From: Photobacterium sanctipauli
GTDB lineage: Bacteria > Pseudomonadota > Gammaproteobacteria > Enterobacterales > Vibrionaceae
Direction: 5' to 3'
Length of the DNA stretch: 64,000 nt
NCBI RefSeq assembly: GCF_003026495.1
Contig: NZ_PYMA01000006.1
Location: 1-64,000, forward strand
Positions 28,701 to 37,943 of this stretch are shown in pieces. Both the position numbers and the translations under genes were made by a program. The notes under the pieces were generated by a model. It was not told where the DNA came from, searched no databases, and saw nothing but the letters and a program-made list of their open reading frames with translations. Numbering within the stretch: the first letter of the stretch is position 1; each line of letters opens with the position of its first letter.

Positions 28701-30074
28701 TTATTGCTCAGCCGCCAACACAATTTCACTCTCAGGCCGTATTGCTTGCAATGCTTTCGCCAAGGCTTTTTGAGCGGCATATTCACCATGGACAATGTGT
28801 ATTTTGGATGGCCCGTGATTAATATTGGCGACAAATTTCAGTAAATCGCTCTGATCTGCATGGGCAGAATAGCCAGACATAGTATGAACACTGGCTTTCA
28901 CCGATACTTGCCGCTGGTTAATTTGCACTTTACCCCTTTCCTGAGCCAATTGGTTACCAAGTGTTCCCCTCGCTTGATAGCCAATCATAATTATGTCGGT
29001 ACGCTTATCTGGCAACAATGCTTCGAGATAGTTCATGATCCTACCTCCAGTACACATCCCACTGGCAGCCACAACGATAGCGGGCTCGCCAGACGCTTTA
29101 AGCCGATTAACCAGCGCAAGGTGTTCTTGATGGCTTTCAATGGTAATGCATTGCTTAAATGAAAGAGGGTGGCGCCCACCAATAACCCGCTCTTTTGCCT
29201 CCTTCGACCATAACCGTTGAAACAACTCATACTGGTCAGTAATTTCAGCTGCTAATGGCGAGTCCAGAATCACAGGCAAACGCTGCCAGTCGATATCCTC
29301 TTCACCATTACTTGGCATTAGCGGAGACACCTGGGAAATAATAGTTTCAAGATCAAACAGCAGCTCTTGGGTTCTCCCCACACTAAAGGCTGGAATCAAT
29401 ATGGCCCCGCCATCTTGTAGCGATTGGGTAATAATGCCCTTTAATCGCCTTCCCCTATCTGCCACACTTTCGTGGTTACGTTGACCATACGTACTTTCAA
29501 TCACTAATGTGTCTGCTTGAACGGGAGAAACCGGATCAACTAACAACGGTGTATTGCAAGGCCCAAGATCACCGGAAAACACCACATTGCTATTATCAGG
29601 TAATGTAAATTCGATATAAGCAGAGCCCAGTATGTGGCCAGCTGGCTGAAACCGAGCCTCAATTTGGCTGCCATCAGGGAAGGTAATGGGCGCATGCGCA
29701 TCAAAGGGGACGGGACGAAGTTGTGAGTTAACAAGGTTAATGAAACTCGCCCGTTGCTGCCGATTCAAGTTGAGCTGGATCTTCAAACCATCATCCAGCA
29801 TCAAGGGTAAAAGGGCAGCTGTAGCTTCTGTTGTATAAATCGGCCCTCGAAACCCGGCAGCCAGTAACCATGGGATGCGACCTATGTGATCAATATGGCA
29901 ATGGGTTAACAACAAGGCTTGGATATGACTAATTGGAAAGTCAATATCTAGTGATTGCTTGGTTTCATCGCCTTGGAACAGGCCGCAATCAATAAGCACG
30001 CCATATTGGCCTAACCGAAGCTCATGGCAAGAGCCGGTTACGCCCGTTTTTGCCCCGTGATGAATAATCTGCAT
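28701..30074 (-). CDS. Beta-CASP metallo-beta-lactamase fold protein (CPSF/Ysh1-like RNase family)
   Basis: The likely start is the ATG at 30074 with an excellent ribosome binding site (AGGTGGGG), giving 457 residues. The frame extends upstream to 30122. The metallo-beta-lactamase metal motif HCHIDH is followed by the beta-CASP features: GHILGSA, SGDLG, the segment IPAFSVGRTQELL, ASGMCTGGR, and SAHADQ near the C-terminus. Family members are mostly nucleases acting on RNA, related to CPSF-73; bacterial members of this YsiH/MBL type are little studied. Nothing in the protein suggests a sugar function, although it is embedded in the polysaccharide island between ugd and wecA genes. An RNA-processing role is inferred from family only. 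Confidence 0.85.
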   Translation of the reverse strand: MQIIHHGAKTGVTGSCHELRLGQYGVLIDCGLFQGDETKQSLDIDFPISHIQALLLTHCHIDHIGRIPWLLAAGFRGPIYTTEATAALLPLMLDDGLKIQLNLNRQQRASFINLVNSQLRPVPFDAHAPITFPDGSQIEARFQPAGHILGSAYIEFTLPDNSNVVFSGDLGPCNTPLLVDPVSPVQADTLVIESTYGQRNHESVADRGRRLKGIITQSLQDGGAILIPAFSVGRTQELLFDLETIISQVSPLMPSNGEEDIDWQRLPVILDSPLAAEITDQYELFQRLWSKEAKERVIGGRHPLSFKQCITIESHQEHLALVNRLKASGEPAIVVAASGMCTGGRIMNYLEALLPDKRTDIIMIGYQARGTLGNQLAQERGKVQINQRQVSVKASVHTMSGYSAHADQSDLLKFVANINHGPSKIHIVHGEYAAQKALAKALQAIRPESEIVLAAEQ

Positions 30075-30464
30075 CGCCCCACCTAAATCAACGTCACTAC
30101 ATAGATGGCGTGATCTTGGCAAAGACGATAAGGAGATACAGTCAACGAATGAGATTAGCCGAGTTATATCACGAAAATACTTTTACCAATTTCTTATTTC
30201 AGCCTAAAAAAGCGCACTATACCGAAACCACACACTAGTAGTAGCTAGCCTGAAAGGTAAATTACTGGAACCAGCTCGCATTAATGTGCAATATGTCAAT
30301 AAATTGACTACCATTAGAAGACAAATAAGTCACACTAAGCGTAAAAACTTGTTACCCTGCTCGCTTTTTAAACTATTTTGTGTGAAATCTGTTTTAAGTC
30401 ACTTTTCTGCAATATGCCACAGGTGTAATATTTCGAGGTTTTTTGATACCTCAAAGGAAAGAGC
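30075..30464. other. Divergent spacer between the beta-CASP and wecA genes
   Basis: The 390-bp region should contain the promoters of both divergent genes. A 73-codon frame (30286-30507) crosses into wecA but lacks a ribosome binding site and family features, so no gene is called. Confidence 0.5.
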
Positions 30465-31613
30465 ATGGATAGTCGACTCACTATTATTTTCTTTTTTTCA
30501 CTTCTAAGCCTCATCGTGTTACGAAAGTTGGCAAAGAAAGTTGCCCTAGTCGATATCCCTACAGCCAGAAAGCAACATCAAGGTAGCATTCCACTCATTG
30601 GCGGTATTAGCATCTTTCTCTCTGTGTGCCTGGCCATTGCTATCATGCCAGCGGCAATGCCTCACAGTACACTCTACCTACTCAGCGCTTTCATCTTAGT
30701 TACCGTGGGTGTTATTGATGACAAATACGATATCAGCGTCAAAGCAAGGCTGCTCGTGCAAACTATCGTTTCTATCACCATGATTACGGTGGGTTCGATG
30801 TCACTCAACCAGCTCGGTGATATTGCAGGTTTTGGCGATTTAGCCCTAAACAACACTGCCAGCTATTTTGTTACCACACTTGCGATAATCGGGGCTATCA
30901 ATGCGTTCAATATGGTAGACGGCATCGATGGCTTACTTGGAGGTTTAGCCGCTGTAACCTTCAGCTCTCTTGGTATCTTATTCTTGGCTAACAACCAAGT
31001 TCATTTATTCCAGTTCTGTCTGGTGATCGTCACCGCCGCCATCCCGTATATCATGCTCAACTTAGGCTTTCCTTTCGGGCAACGATATAAAGTCTTTATG
31101 GGCGATGCTGGTAGTATATTTATCGGTTTCACCGTTATCTGGCTGCTGATTTGCGGCTCCCAAACAGTTGATAGTTCACCGCTTGGTAATTCCACGCTTG
31201 ATACTTCAGCGCTTAATGATCCGGCATTTCGTCCGGTAACAGCACTATGGCTTATTGCCTTACCGTTGATGGACATGGCAACGATTATGATCCGGCGTAT
31301 ACGTAAAGGCCAGTCACCATTTAAACCTGATAGAGAGCACCTGCACCATATTTGCCAACGCCTTGGCTTAACACCAAGAATGACATTAATCTGTATTTGT
31401 AGCTTCGCCAGCTTGCTTGCCTATGTCGGTATCATTGGCGAGCAATACCAAGTTGCTGAAAGTATCATGTTCGTGTCGTTCGTCATGGTCTTTGTGATCT
31501 ACTACACCACAATATGCCATATCTGGCGTATCACCACCTTCATCCGCCAAAAGCTCACCAGTGATATGGTAACTGCAAAAAATGACAACCCGCGTGGTAA
31601 TATACCGAAGTAA
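30465..31613 (+). CDS. wecA: WecA-type undecaprenyl-phosphate GlcNAc-1-phosphate transferase, copy 1
   Basis: WecA starts O-antigen, ECA or capsule repeat units by moving GlcNAc-1-P onto undecaprenyl phosphate in the inner membrane. The 382-residue polytopic protein shows the family motifs DDKYD, NAFNMVDGIDGL, the loop VFMGDAGS and the C-terminal REHLHHICQR. A strong ribosome binding site (AAAGGAAAG) precedes the ATG. A homologue (32140-33252) lies convergent on the other strand and shares all these motifs almost word for word. Copy 1 has an additional Ser/Thr/Asp-rich loop (near residues 225-250) that copy 2 lacks. Its orientation, opposite to the rest of the island, suggests separate regulation. 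Confidence 0.92.
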   Translation: MDSRLTIIFFFSLLSLIVLRKLAKKVALVDIPTARKQHQGSIPLIGGISIFLSVCLAIAIMPAAMPHSTLYLLSAFILVTVGVIDDKYDISVKARLLVQTIVSITMITVGSMSLNQLGDIAGFGDLALNNTASYFVTTLAIIGAINAFNMVDGIDGLLGGLAAVTFSSLGILFLANNQVHLFQFCLVIVTAAIPYIMLNLGFPFGQRYKVFMGDAGSIFIGFTVIWLLICGSQTVDSSPLGNSTLDTSALNDPAFRPVTALWLIALPLMDMATIMIRRIRKGQSPFKPDREHLHHICQRLGLTPRMTLICICSFASLLAYVGIIGEQYQVAESIMFVSFVMVFVIYYTTICHIWRITTFIRQKLTSDMVTAKNDNPRGNIPK

Positions 31614-31789
31614 ATCGGGCTCTAACGTCTTAGGTTCTCACTTCTATTCTGAGAATTGAAATTGAGTGAATAGACGTCTCACGAAAATAGCATGTTTGTC
31701 TTGTTCTTGCTGTAATAACAACTTACAACTACACAATTGGTCAAATCACCATATACTAAATATATAGTTGAGTGATTTGGGAGGTTGTG

Positions 31790-31954
31790 ATGTACGTTAA
31801 CCGATTGAATAAAAAACTATTACCCCGGCCTCCCTACTTTGCTACCGATATTCTATTCATTGGCATGCTCAAGCTCTCCCTTTGCCTTGAACAGCTCGAA
31901 AAATACGATAAAGAAGCGAAGGCGATGAGAAGAGAGGATAGGATGAATCAATAA
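31790..31954 (+). CDS. Small hypothetical protein
   Basis: A 54-codon frame starts at an ATG (31790) with a very good ribosome binding site, GGGAGG, at proper spacing. It encodes a hydrophobic-amphipathic middle (DILFIGMLKLSLCLEQLEK) and a charged C-terminus (KAMRREDRMNQ). It is followed by a terminator at 32056-32091. The frame also opens six codons further upstream. I do not recognise a family; the ribosome binding site and isolated position make it a plausible small gene, possibly a regulator or membrane-associated peptide. Confidence 0.45.
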   Translation: MYVNRLNKKLLPRPPYFATDILFIGMLKLSLCLEQLEKYDKEAKAMRREDRMNQ

Positions 31955-32055
31955 TCTAAAGTCATTGGCTCTATACTCTTTAGCACTAAATTCATAGGCA
32001 CTAAACTCATTGCACACTACCTTCTTGCAGGCAGTTACCTCCAAATTCCCCCAAT

Positions 32056-32091
32056 AAAAAGGAGCTATGCCTTTCAGCATAACTCCTTTTT
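32056..32091. terminator. Bidirectional terminator between the small gene and wecA copy 2
   Basis: AAAAAGGAGCTATGC (32056-32070) and GCATAACTCCTTTTT (32077-32091) form a 15-bp stem with one mismatch and A/T ends. It serves both convergent units. Confidence 0.87.
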
Positions 32092-32139
32092 AATTTGGTT
32101 CTAGCTACCGCAAAGCTAGAGGATCTTAGTTCAGTAAAA

Positions 32140-33252
32140 TTATTTTTTAGTTGGCTGCGCCGAGTCCATTTCAACATTGAACTCTATTGGTTTATTGGTA
32201 CCAAATAGTTTGTGAATAGCAGTGATAATTCGCCAAATGTGGCTGATAACAAAAAAGTAAACTGCAAATACTGCCAAGAAGCTCATAAACATGACTGATT
32301 CACGGACATCGTTCATGTCCGACCAAATGCCAATAGCTGCCATTAAACTTGCCATTGAGCAGATCACCACCAGGGAAGCTCCAGACGACAAACCAATACG
32401 CTGGCAGATATGGTGCAGGTGCTCTCTATCTGGTTTAAATGGCGACTGCCCCTTACGAATGCGACGCACCATAATGGTCGCCATATCCATTAATGGGATG
32501 GCAATAAGCCATAGCGCAGTGACAGGGCGAATCGATGTTGTATCAGGTCCTTGTGTCGCTTCAATCAAAAGCCAAATAACGGTAAAGCCGATAAAAATAC
32601 TACCAGCATCACCCATAAATACCTTAAAACGACGGCCAAGAGGAATACCAAGGTTAAGCATGATGTACGGCAGCATCGCGACTACAATAAGCATGCATAC
32701 CGCAGCTGGTTGGCTATTGCCATCCATATAGAACATAAACCCAAGCGCACCAAAAGTCACCGATGCCAAACCACCTAGCAGGCCATCAATACCATCAACC
32801 ATGTTAAATGCATTGATTGCACCAATAACACCCAATACAGTGATTACATAGCTCATACCAACGGAAAGCTGAATCGCATCACTACCCATTAAGTAGCCTA
32901 AGCTATGCAAACTCATATCGCCAATGAGCATCATGGCAAAAGAGACGCCAGCCTGGATGAATAGACGAACCTTAAAGCTAATGTCGTAACGATCATCAAT
33001 GACACCAGTGATCACCAGTATCGTTGCACAGACCAAGAACAACACCGTATTTGGGGTAAGCTCTGAGAACAACAAAAAGGTAATCGCGATAGTGGTAAAA
33101 ATAGACACGCCACCCACAAGTGGGATAACGCCTTGATGAAGTTTGCGTGCGTTAGGTTTATCAACTAAGCCAACACGCTTTGCAAGCTTACGAAAAATAA
33201 ATAAGCTACAAAACGATAAGACAAACACAAAAAACAATGCGGTAGTTGTCAT
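32140..33252 (-). CDS. wecA: WecA-type undecaprenyl-phosphate GlcNAc-1-phosphate transferase, copy 2
   Basis: The 370-residue membrane protein carries DDRYD, NAFNMVDGIDGLLGG, VFMGDAGSIFIGF and REHLHHICQR, the hallmarks of WecA-type phosphoglycosyl transferases. Comparison with the copy at 30465-31613 shows long identical stretches, such as IRPVTALWLIA-type and QSPFKPDREHLHH segments, so the two arose by duplication or are close homologues. It follows galU by 82 bp on the same strand and probably forms a galU-wecA unit that ends at the 32056-32091 terminator. It is a strong candidate to start the repeat unit of the polymer made by the adjacent wza operon. Confidence 0.92.
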   Translation of the reverse strand: MTTTALFFVFVLSFCSLFIFRKLAKRVGLVDKPNARKLHQGVIPLVGGVSIFTTIAITFLLFSELTPNTVLFLVCATILVITGVIDDRYDISFKVRLFIQAGVSFAMMLIGDMSLHSLGYLMGSDAIQLSVGMSYVITVLGVIGAINAFNMVDGIDGLLGGLASVTFGALGFMFYMDGNSQPAAVCMLIVVAMLPYIMLNLGIPLGRRFKVFMGDAGSIFIGFTVIWLLIEATQGPDTTSIRPVTALWLIAIPLMDMATIMVRRIRKGQSPFKPDREHLHHICQRIGLSSGASLVVICSMASLMAAIGIWSDMNDVRESVMFMSFLAVFAVYFFVISHIWRIITAIHKLFGTNKPIEFNVEMDSAQPTKK

Positions 33253-33334
33253 AATAATTTTTCTTTTTAATTTATGATAAAAACATCAGCGTCATCAATA
33301 GCCACTGCAAACGCTGATATTCAGTGAGGGGATT

Positions 33335-34255
33335 TTAACTAACTAGTTTTAAATTTTCATTATGTTTTAAAAGCGTCTTCAAATATGATGAAAATTCATC
33401 ACCTAGCGAGTCATGGCGAAGACCATACTCAACAAAGGCTTTTAAATAACCAAGCTTATCACCACAGTCATGAGATCTACCGGTCATATGGAATGCTTCA
33501 ACCGTTTCTTCAGCCATCAACATGTCAATCGCATCGGTAAGCTGTATTTCATCACCTGCTCCAGGAGGGGTAATGGCTAGCTTCTCCCAAATATTAGAAG
33601 AAAGGACATAACGACCCACTACAGCGAGGTTTGATGGTGCATCTTCGACCGCAGGTTTTTCAACCATCGCCTTCATAGCATGGGACTGACCACCTTCAAG
33701 CACAGCACCTTCGCAGTCAACAACACCGTACTTTGACACTTCTGCCATAGGCACGGGTTCAACCATAATCTGAGATGCAGAAGACTCTTCAAAACGATTA
33801 ACCATTGCTGCCAGGTTCTCAACTGACTGATCAGCAGTGTATTCATCCAAAATAACATCAGGAAGTACAACTGCAAATGGCGCATCACCTACAAGTGGTT
33901 TAGCACAAAGGACAGCATGCCCAAGTCCTTTTGCTTGACCTTGGCGCACATGCATAATAGTTACATCATTAGGACAAATAGATTGCACTTCGTCCAGTAG
34001 TTGACGCTTAACACGCTTTTCAAGAGTAGCTTCAAGTTCGAAAGATGTATCAAAGTGATTTTCGATGGCATTCTTTGAAGAATGTGTAACTAACACAATT
34101 TCCTTAATTCCCGCTTCAATGCATTCTTTAACAATGTATTGAATTAGAGGCTTATCAACTAAAGGAAGCATTTCTTTAGGGATAGCTTTAGTTGCAGGAA
34201 GCATACGCGTGCCTAGCCCCGCCACTGGGATGACGGCTTTTGTAATTTTTTTCAT
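33335..34255 (-). CDS. galU: UTP-glucose-1-phosphate uridylyltransferase
   Basis: GalU makes UDP-glucose from UTP and glucose 1-phosphate, the direct substrate of the neighbouring Ugd. The 306-residue protein has the nucleotide loop [14 protein letters not shown], the motif [27 protein letters not shown] and a catalytic-site segment with MVEKP. Its start is preceded by the ugd terminator at 34332-34361, so its promoter lies in the short spacer. It is probably co-transcribed with wecA copy 2. Confidence 0.95.
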   Translation of the reverse strand: MKKITKAVIPVAGLGTRMLPATKAIPKEMLPLVDKPLIQYIVKECIEAGIKEIVLVTHSSKNAIENHFDTSFELEATLEKRVKRQLLDEVQSICPNDVTIMHVRQGQAKGLGHAVLCAKPLVGDAPFAVVLPDVILDEYTADQSVENLAAMVNRFEESSASQIMVEPVPMAEVSKYGVVDCEGAVLEGGQSHAMKAMVEKPAVEDAPSNLAVVGRYVLSSNIWEKLAITPPGAGDEIQLTDAIDMLMAEETVEAFHMTGRSHDCGDKLGYLKAFVEYGLRHDSLGDEFSSYLKTLLKHNENLKLVS

Positions 34256-34331
34256 TATAATTCCTTAATAGAGTTAACATACCTGTCGCTCTATAGGGTT
34301 AGTCTCATAATACCAATTATTTATGCGTACT

Positions 34332-34361
34332 AAAAAAGCCGGTAAGTAGGAACTACCGGTT
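34332..34361 (-). terminator. Terminator at the end of the wza-ugd operon
   Basis: CCGGTA (34339-34344) and TACCGG (34354-34359) form the stem, followed by six Ts on the minus strand (34332-34337). It lies about 175 bp after the ugd stop and marks the probable end of the long polysaccharide transcript. Confidence 0.72.
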
Positions 34362-34534
34362 CATGATAAAGGTATTGTAAGACTATAATAGACAGCCATA
34401 TTAAGCGAACCAGGCTGTCACACCCATGGTTCAGAAATGAACCTGCTTGATAAAGAGGAAGTTTTTTAACGATCTAAATGAAAGTAGTAATCATGCAAAT
34501 AGGGCAAACTATTTACACTTTAAAAGTACTTAAA

Positions 34535-35701
34535 TTAATCGCTTCCGAATAGGTCGCGGGTGTAAACTTTATCCTCAACATCAGCTAACTCTTCAGCCAT
34601 TCGGTTAGAGACAATCACATCTGAAATGGCTTTGAACTGATCGAGGTCTTCAATTACTGCTGAGTGAAAGAATTCTTTCTCATCAAGAACAGGTTCATAA
34701 ACAACCACATCAATACCTTTAGCCTTGATACGCTTCATGATGCCCTGAATGCTAGAAGCACGAAAGTTATCAGAACCTGATTTCATGATCAAGCGATAGA
34801 TACCTACCGTCTTAGGCTTGCGGCTAATGATAGAATCAGCAATAAAGTCTTTACGCGTGGTGTTAGCATCAACAATCGCACCGATTAGGCAGTTTGGCAC
34901 ATCCTGATAATTGGCACGAAGCTGCTTGGTATCTTTTGGTAGGCAGTAACCACCATAGCCGAATGATGGGTTGTTGTAATGACTCCCGATACGTGGGTCC
35001 AAACCAACGCCTTCGATTATTTGACGCGCATCTAAACCATGGGATTCAGCATAAGAATCCAGCTCGTTGAAGTAGGCAACACGCATAGCTAGGTAGGTGT
35101 TAGAGAACAACTTTACCGCTTCTGCTTCTGTTGAATCCGTAAATAAGACTTCGATATCTTTTTTAATCGCACCTTCAACTAATAAATTAGCAAAAGCCTG
35201 AGCACGTTCGCTTTGCTCACCAACAATAATACGAGATGGATGAAGGTTATCAAACAAGGCACGGCCTTCACGCAAGAACTCAGGTGAGAAAATGATATTT
35301 TCACATCCAAACTGTTCTTTAATTTGTTTTGTGTAACCAACAGGAATAGTAGATTTGATGACCATCACCGCATTTGGGTTAATCTCCATCACATCTTTAA
35401 TCACTGCTTCAACAGAAGATGTATTGAAGTAGTGATTAACAGCATCATAATCAGTTGGAGTAGCAATGATAACAAACACAGCATCTTTGTATGCTTGTTG
35501 TTTATCAAGAGTAGCTGTAAAGTCCAGCTCTTTATTCGCTAGGAAATCTTCAATCTCTGTATCAACAATCGGTGAAACACGGTCATTAAGCATGTTAACT
35601 TTATCTTCGATGATATCAACAGCTATGACTTCATGATGCTGAGCTAGTAGCACAGCGTTGGACAGGCCAACATAGCCTGTACCTGCAACTGCAATTTTCA
35701 T
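34535..35701 (-). CDS. ugd: UDP-glucose 6-dehydrogenase, copy 2 (operon-encoded)
   Basis: This second 388-residue Ugd has the same motifs as copy 1 ([25 protein letters not shown], catalytic Cys in [14 protein letters not shown]) and the same C-terminal YTRDLFGSD. It is the last gene of the wza operon, 29 bp after the TupA-like gene. It would supply UDP-GlcA, which the epimerase at 37936 can convert to UDP-GalA. Differences from copy 1 are scattered over the whole length, so the duplication is not recent. Confidence 0.94.
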   Translation of the reverse strand: MKIAVAGTGYVGLSNAVLLAQHHEVIAVDIIEDKVNMLNDRVSPIVDTEIEDFLANKELDFTATLDKQQAYKDAVFVIIATPTDYDAVNHYFNTSSVEAVIKDVMEINPNAVMVIKSTIPVGYTKQIKEQFGCENIIFSPEFLREGRALFDNLHPSRIIVGEQSERAQAFANLLVEGAIKKDIEVLFTDSTEAEAVKLFSNTYLAMRVAYFNELDSYAESHGLDARQIIEGVGLDPRIGSHYNNPSFGYGGYCLPKDTKQLRANYQDVPNCLIGAIVDANTTRKDFIADSIISRKPKTVGIYRLIMKSGSDNFRASSIQGIMKRIKAKGIDVVVYEPVLDEKEFFHSAVIEDLDQFKAISDVIVSNRMAEELADVEDKVYTRDLFGSD

Positions 35702-35730
35702 TATTACCCTAAAATTTATTTATAGAACAT

Positions 35731-36618
35731 TTATGAATAGCTTAATAAGTTACCTAGCTTGTTATCCCAATCTCCACTAGGTTTTGTTAAACCAGATTGA
35801 TGATGAAAAGTTAACTCACCAAAGAAAACTTTATTATTGATTGTAAACAAATCAACTCGAACATATGGGAAATCTTCAGATAACTTACGAGAAAGAGATA
35901 ACAACTCTTCAAGATTATCAGGGGGAGCAACACCTTTTTCTCCCCCCTTCACATTAAAGTTGTTATTAGAGAATGATAAGTCTAATAAATTCCATTGTTC
36001 ATCGTAATAATTCTGCTTATGGGAGCCAAATCGGTCAACATCAAGTTGAATTATCTGTGTTAAAGAGCCATCGCATTGTCTAAAGCAGTGAATTTTTATG
36101 TCACTAGGTACTTTACCACTTTCATCAAGTAACATTTCCTCAACAATAATACCAGGTGGAACGTTTTTATATTGCCATTCACGACTGTGGTAAAATTGAT
36201 TGAATTTCAGCCAACGGCGAAAATCATCACGAACAATATCCCAATTCATTGTAGTAGAGTCAAAAACCAAGTGATTCATTCCACTTCCATGTGTTCCTTT
36301 CATAACACATTGATTAGGAATTTCATTCAGATTAATTTCATTAAAGTCCTTGAAATATCCAACCATAGGTATCAAATATTCACTACCAACTTTATTCTCA
36401 ACGTAAGTTCTTACTTGATACTTATCACAACATAAAGTCAACAATTCCTTTCGGTAAAAAAGTTTTGACCACTGTAGCTTTTCTGTATAAGTAACAGGAG
36501 CTGATAAATTTAGTTTTTTTCCAAGCTTGATCCTATAAGCTACTTTTAGAAAAATTTCATCAGAAATATAACAGGCAATATTGTTAAGTAAAAAATCTCT
36601 AGCAATTTTTACATTCAT
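35731..36618 (-). CDS. TupA-like ATP-grasp ligase 1 (putative amino acid-uronate amide ligase)
   Basis: The 295-residue protein resembles the TupA-like ATP-grasp family. It has a YTEKLQW segment near residue 44 and the Gly-rich nucleotide loop MKGTHGSGMNH. The central IIVEEMLLDESGKVPSDIK carries acidic metal/ATP residues, and the C-terminal RVDLFTINNKVFFGELTF includes the ATP-grasp catalytic acidic strand. Bacillus TupA is implicated in joining glutamate and glucuronate in teichuronopeptide. ATP-grasp enzymes form amide bonds through acyl phosphates, so an amino acid-to-uronate linkage is a reasonable inference. The ATG overlaps the stop of the amino-acid permease gene (TAATG), giving strict coupling. 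A second relative lies at 40132-41004. The substrate is not known. Confidence 0.78.
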   Translation of the reverse strand: MNVKIARDFLLNNIACYISDEIFLKVAYRIKLGKKLNLSAPVTYTEKLQWSKLFYRKELLTLCCDKYQVRTYVENKVGSEYLIPMVGYFKDFNEINLNEIPNQCVMKGTHGSGMNHLVFDSTTMNWDIVRDDFRRWLKFNQFYHSREWQYKNVPPGIIVEEMLLDESGKVPSDIKIHCFRQCDGSLTQIIQLDVDRFGSHKQNYYDEQWNLLDLSFSNNNFNVKGGEKGVAPPDNLEELLSLSRKLSEDFPYVRVDLFTINNKVFFGELTFHHQSGLTKPSGDWDNKLGNLLSYS

Positions 36619-37943
36619 TATACAGCAATACCTTTTCTAGAACTTGACAAGTGAAGCTTATAATAAGCTACTATACCTACACCTAACCATACAAATAAAC
36701 ATATTGCTGAAACAAAAGGTATATTCGAATCGAACCAAGGTGTTAGTAGAAAAATGAGGAATAGCAAGGAACAAAGAGTTCCTAATACAGCATAAATTTT
36801 ATACTTTAAAGTAGATGCTAACTTAAACGCTGCCATACAAGTAATAAAATAAGCAAAAGAAGCACCAACAGAAGATAAATCAACAAACCAAATTAGAGCG
36901 TTTCTACCAAAAAAAGGAACAATACACGATAAGCACCCAACAATAACAACCAAATAATTAACGCTAATTGAGGTTTCTGAATCTTTGTATTCATTCTTAA
37001 TTATAGCAAAGAGAAGTCTTGACGCCCCCATAAAAAAACCATTAAGACCAGATATGACAGCACCAAACATAGCAATGGCTAGAATACCTAGTGCAAAAGA
37101 GCCTAGAATTTGGGATACGGCTTGGCCTGTTGCCCACGTAGCATTTTCTAAATCATTGCTAGATACACCAAAAGCTGTGTAAATATTCAATATATTATAA
37201 ACAATGCCACCAAAGATAACAGCAACTAATGCGCTAAAGGATGCCTTTTTACTATCCACTTTAAACTCTTCAGACATTTGAGCAACTGTATCAAACCCGA
37301 TAAAGGCCCAAGGTGCAAAAGCGATGATTCGAACAACTTGTGACCAATCAAAATCACCGAAGTTAGATTTAAAATTGTTATAATAAGTTGCTTCATATTT
37401 AAAAAAGGATAAAAAAACAATAATTAACAAAGAAAAAAGCAAACCAAAAACACATAGGTTCTGTGCTAACTTTGATGAATTAATTCCAAGATAGTTAATA
37501 TAAGTAAAAAAAACAATAATAGATAAGGAGACTATTAAATCATTTAGATAGACAGCATATCCAGCAAAAACGTATAACATCTCACCCTTTGAGTACCAAT
37601 TGGTAATACTTTCCAAAACCATTGGTACAGCAGTTGCATTTAAGGGGATGATTGACAAGTATGCTATTGTCAATAGCCAACCAGTTGCAAAACCAGTCTT
37701 AGAACCAAATGTTCTACTAGCAAACGTATACTCGCCTCCGACACTAGAATAAATACTCAACAATATAGAATAAGATTTTTCAATAAAGAAAATCATGAAA
37801 ATTGCTATAGTGAAACCAATAAATGTATTAAGAACACCAGAATTAGGCAAAAAAACATTACCTGGTAAAACAAAAGCTCCCCAGCCGATTACTGAGCCTA
37901 AAGCAATAGAAAACAAATCCTTTGTACCTAATTGCTTAGTCAT
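36618..37943 (-). CDS. APC-superfamily amino-acid permease within the polysaccharide operon
   Basis: The 441-residue protein has about 12 hydrophobic helices and the APC signature on helix 1, GSVIGWGAFVLPG, with a GGEYTFASRTFG segment after helix 2. Such transporters carry amino acids or polyamines by proton symport or exchange in the inner membrane. It overlaps the epimerase gene upstream (8 bp, ATGACTAA) and the TupA-like ligase gene downstream (TAATG), so it is a fixed member of the operon and not a stray gene. Permeases are unusual in Wzx/Wzy operons. It may supply the amino acid used by the ligase, or export one; the substrate cannot be read from the sequence. Confidence 0.85.
   Translation of the reverse strand: MTKQLGTKDLFSIALGSVIGWGAFVLPGNVFLPNSGVLNTFIGFTIAIFMIFFIEKSYSILLSIYSSVGGEYTFASRTFGSKTGFATGWLLTIAYLSIIPLNATAVPMVLESITNWYSKGEMLYVFAGYAVYLNDLIVSLSIIVFFTYINYLGINSSKLAQNLCVFGLLFSLLIIVFLSFFKYEATYYNNFKSNFGDFDWSQVVRIIAFAPWAFIGFDTVAQMSEEFKVDSKKASFSALVAVIFGGIVYNILNIYTAFGVSSNDLENATWATGQAVSQILGSFALGILAIAMFGAVISGLNGFFMGASRLLFAIIKNEYKDSETSISVNYLVVIVGCLSCIVPFFGRNALIWFVDLSSVGASFAYFITCMAAFKLASTLKYKIYAVLGTLCSLLFLIFLLTPWFDSNIPFVSAICLFVWLGVGIVAYYKLHLSSSRKGIAV

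Noticed and set aside
30286-30507. 73-codon frame upstream of wecA copy 1
   Set aside because: It overlaps the wecA start in another frame and has no ribosome binding site; the region is better explained as promoter and leader.
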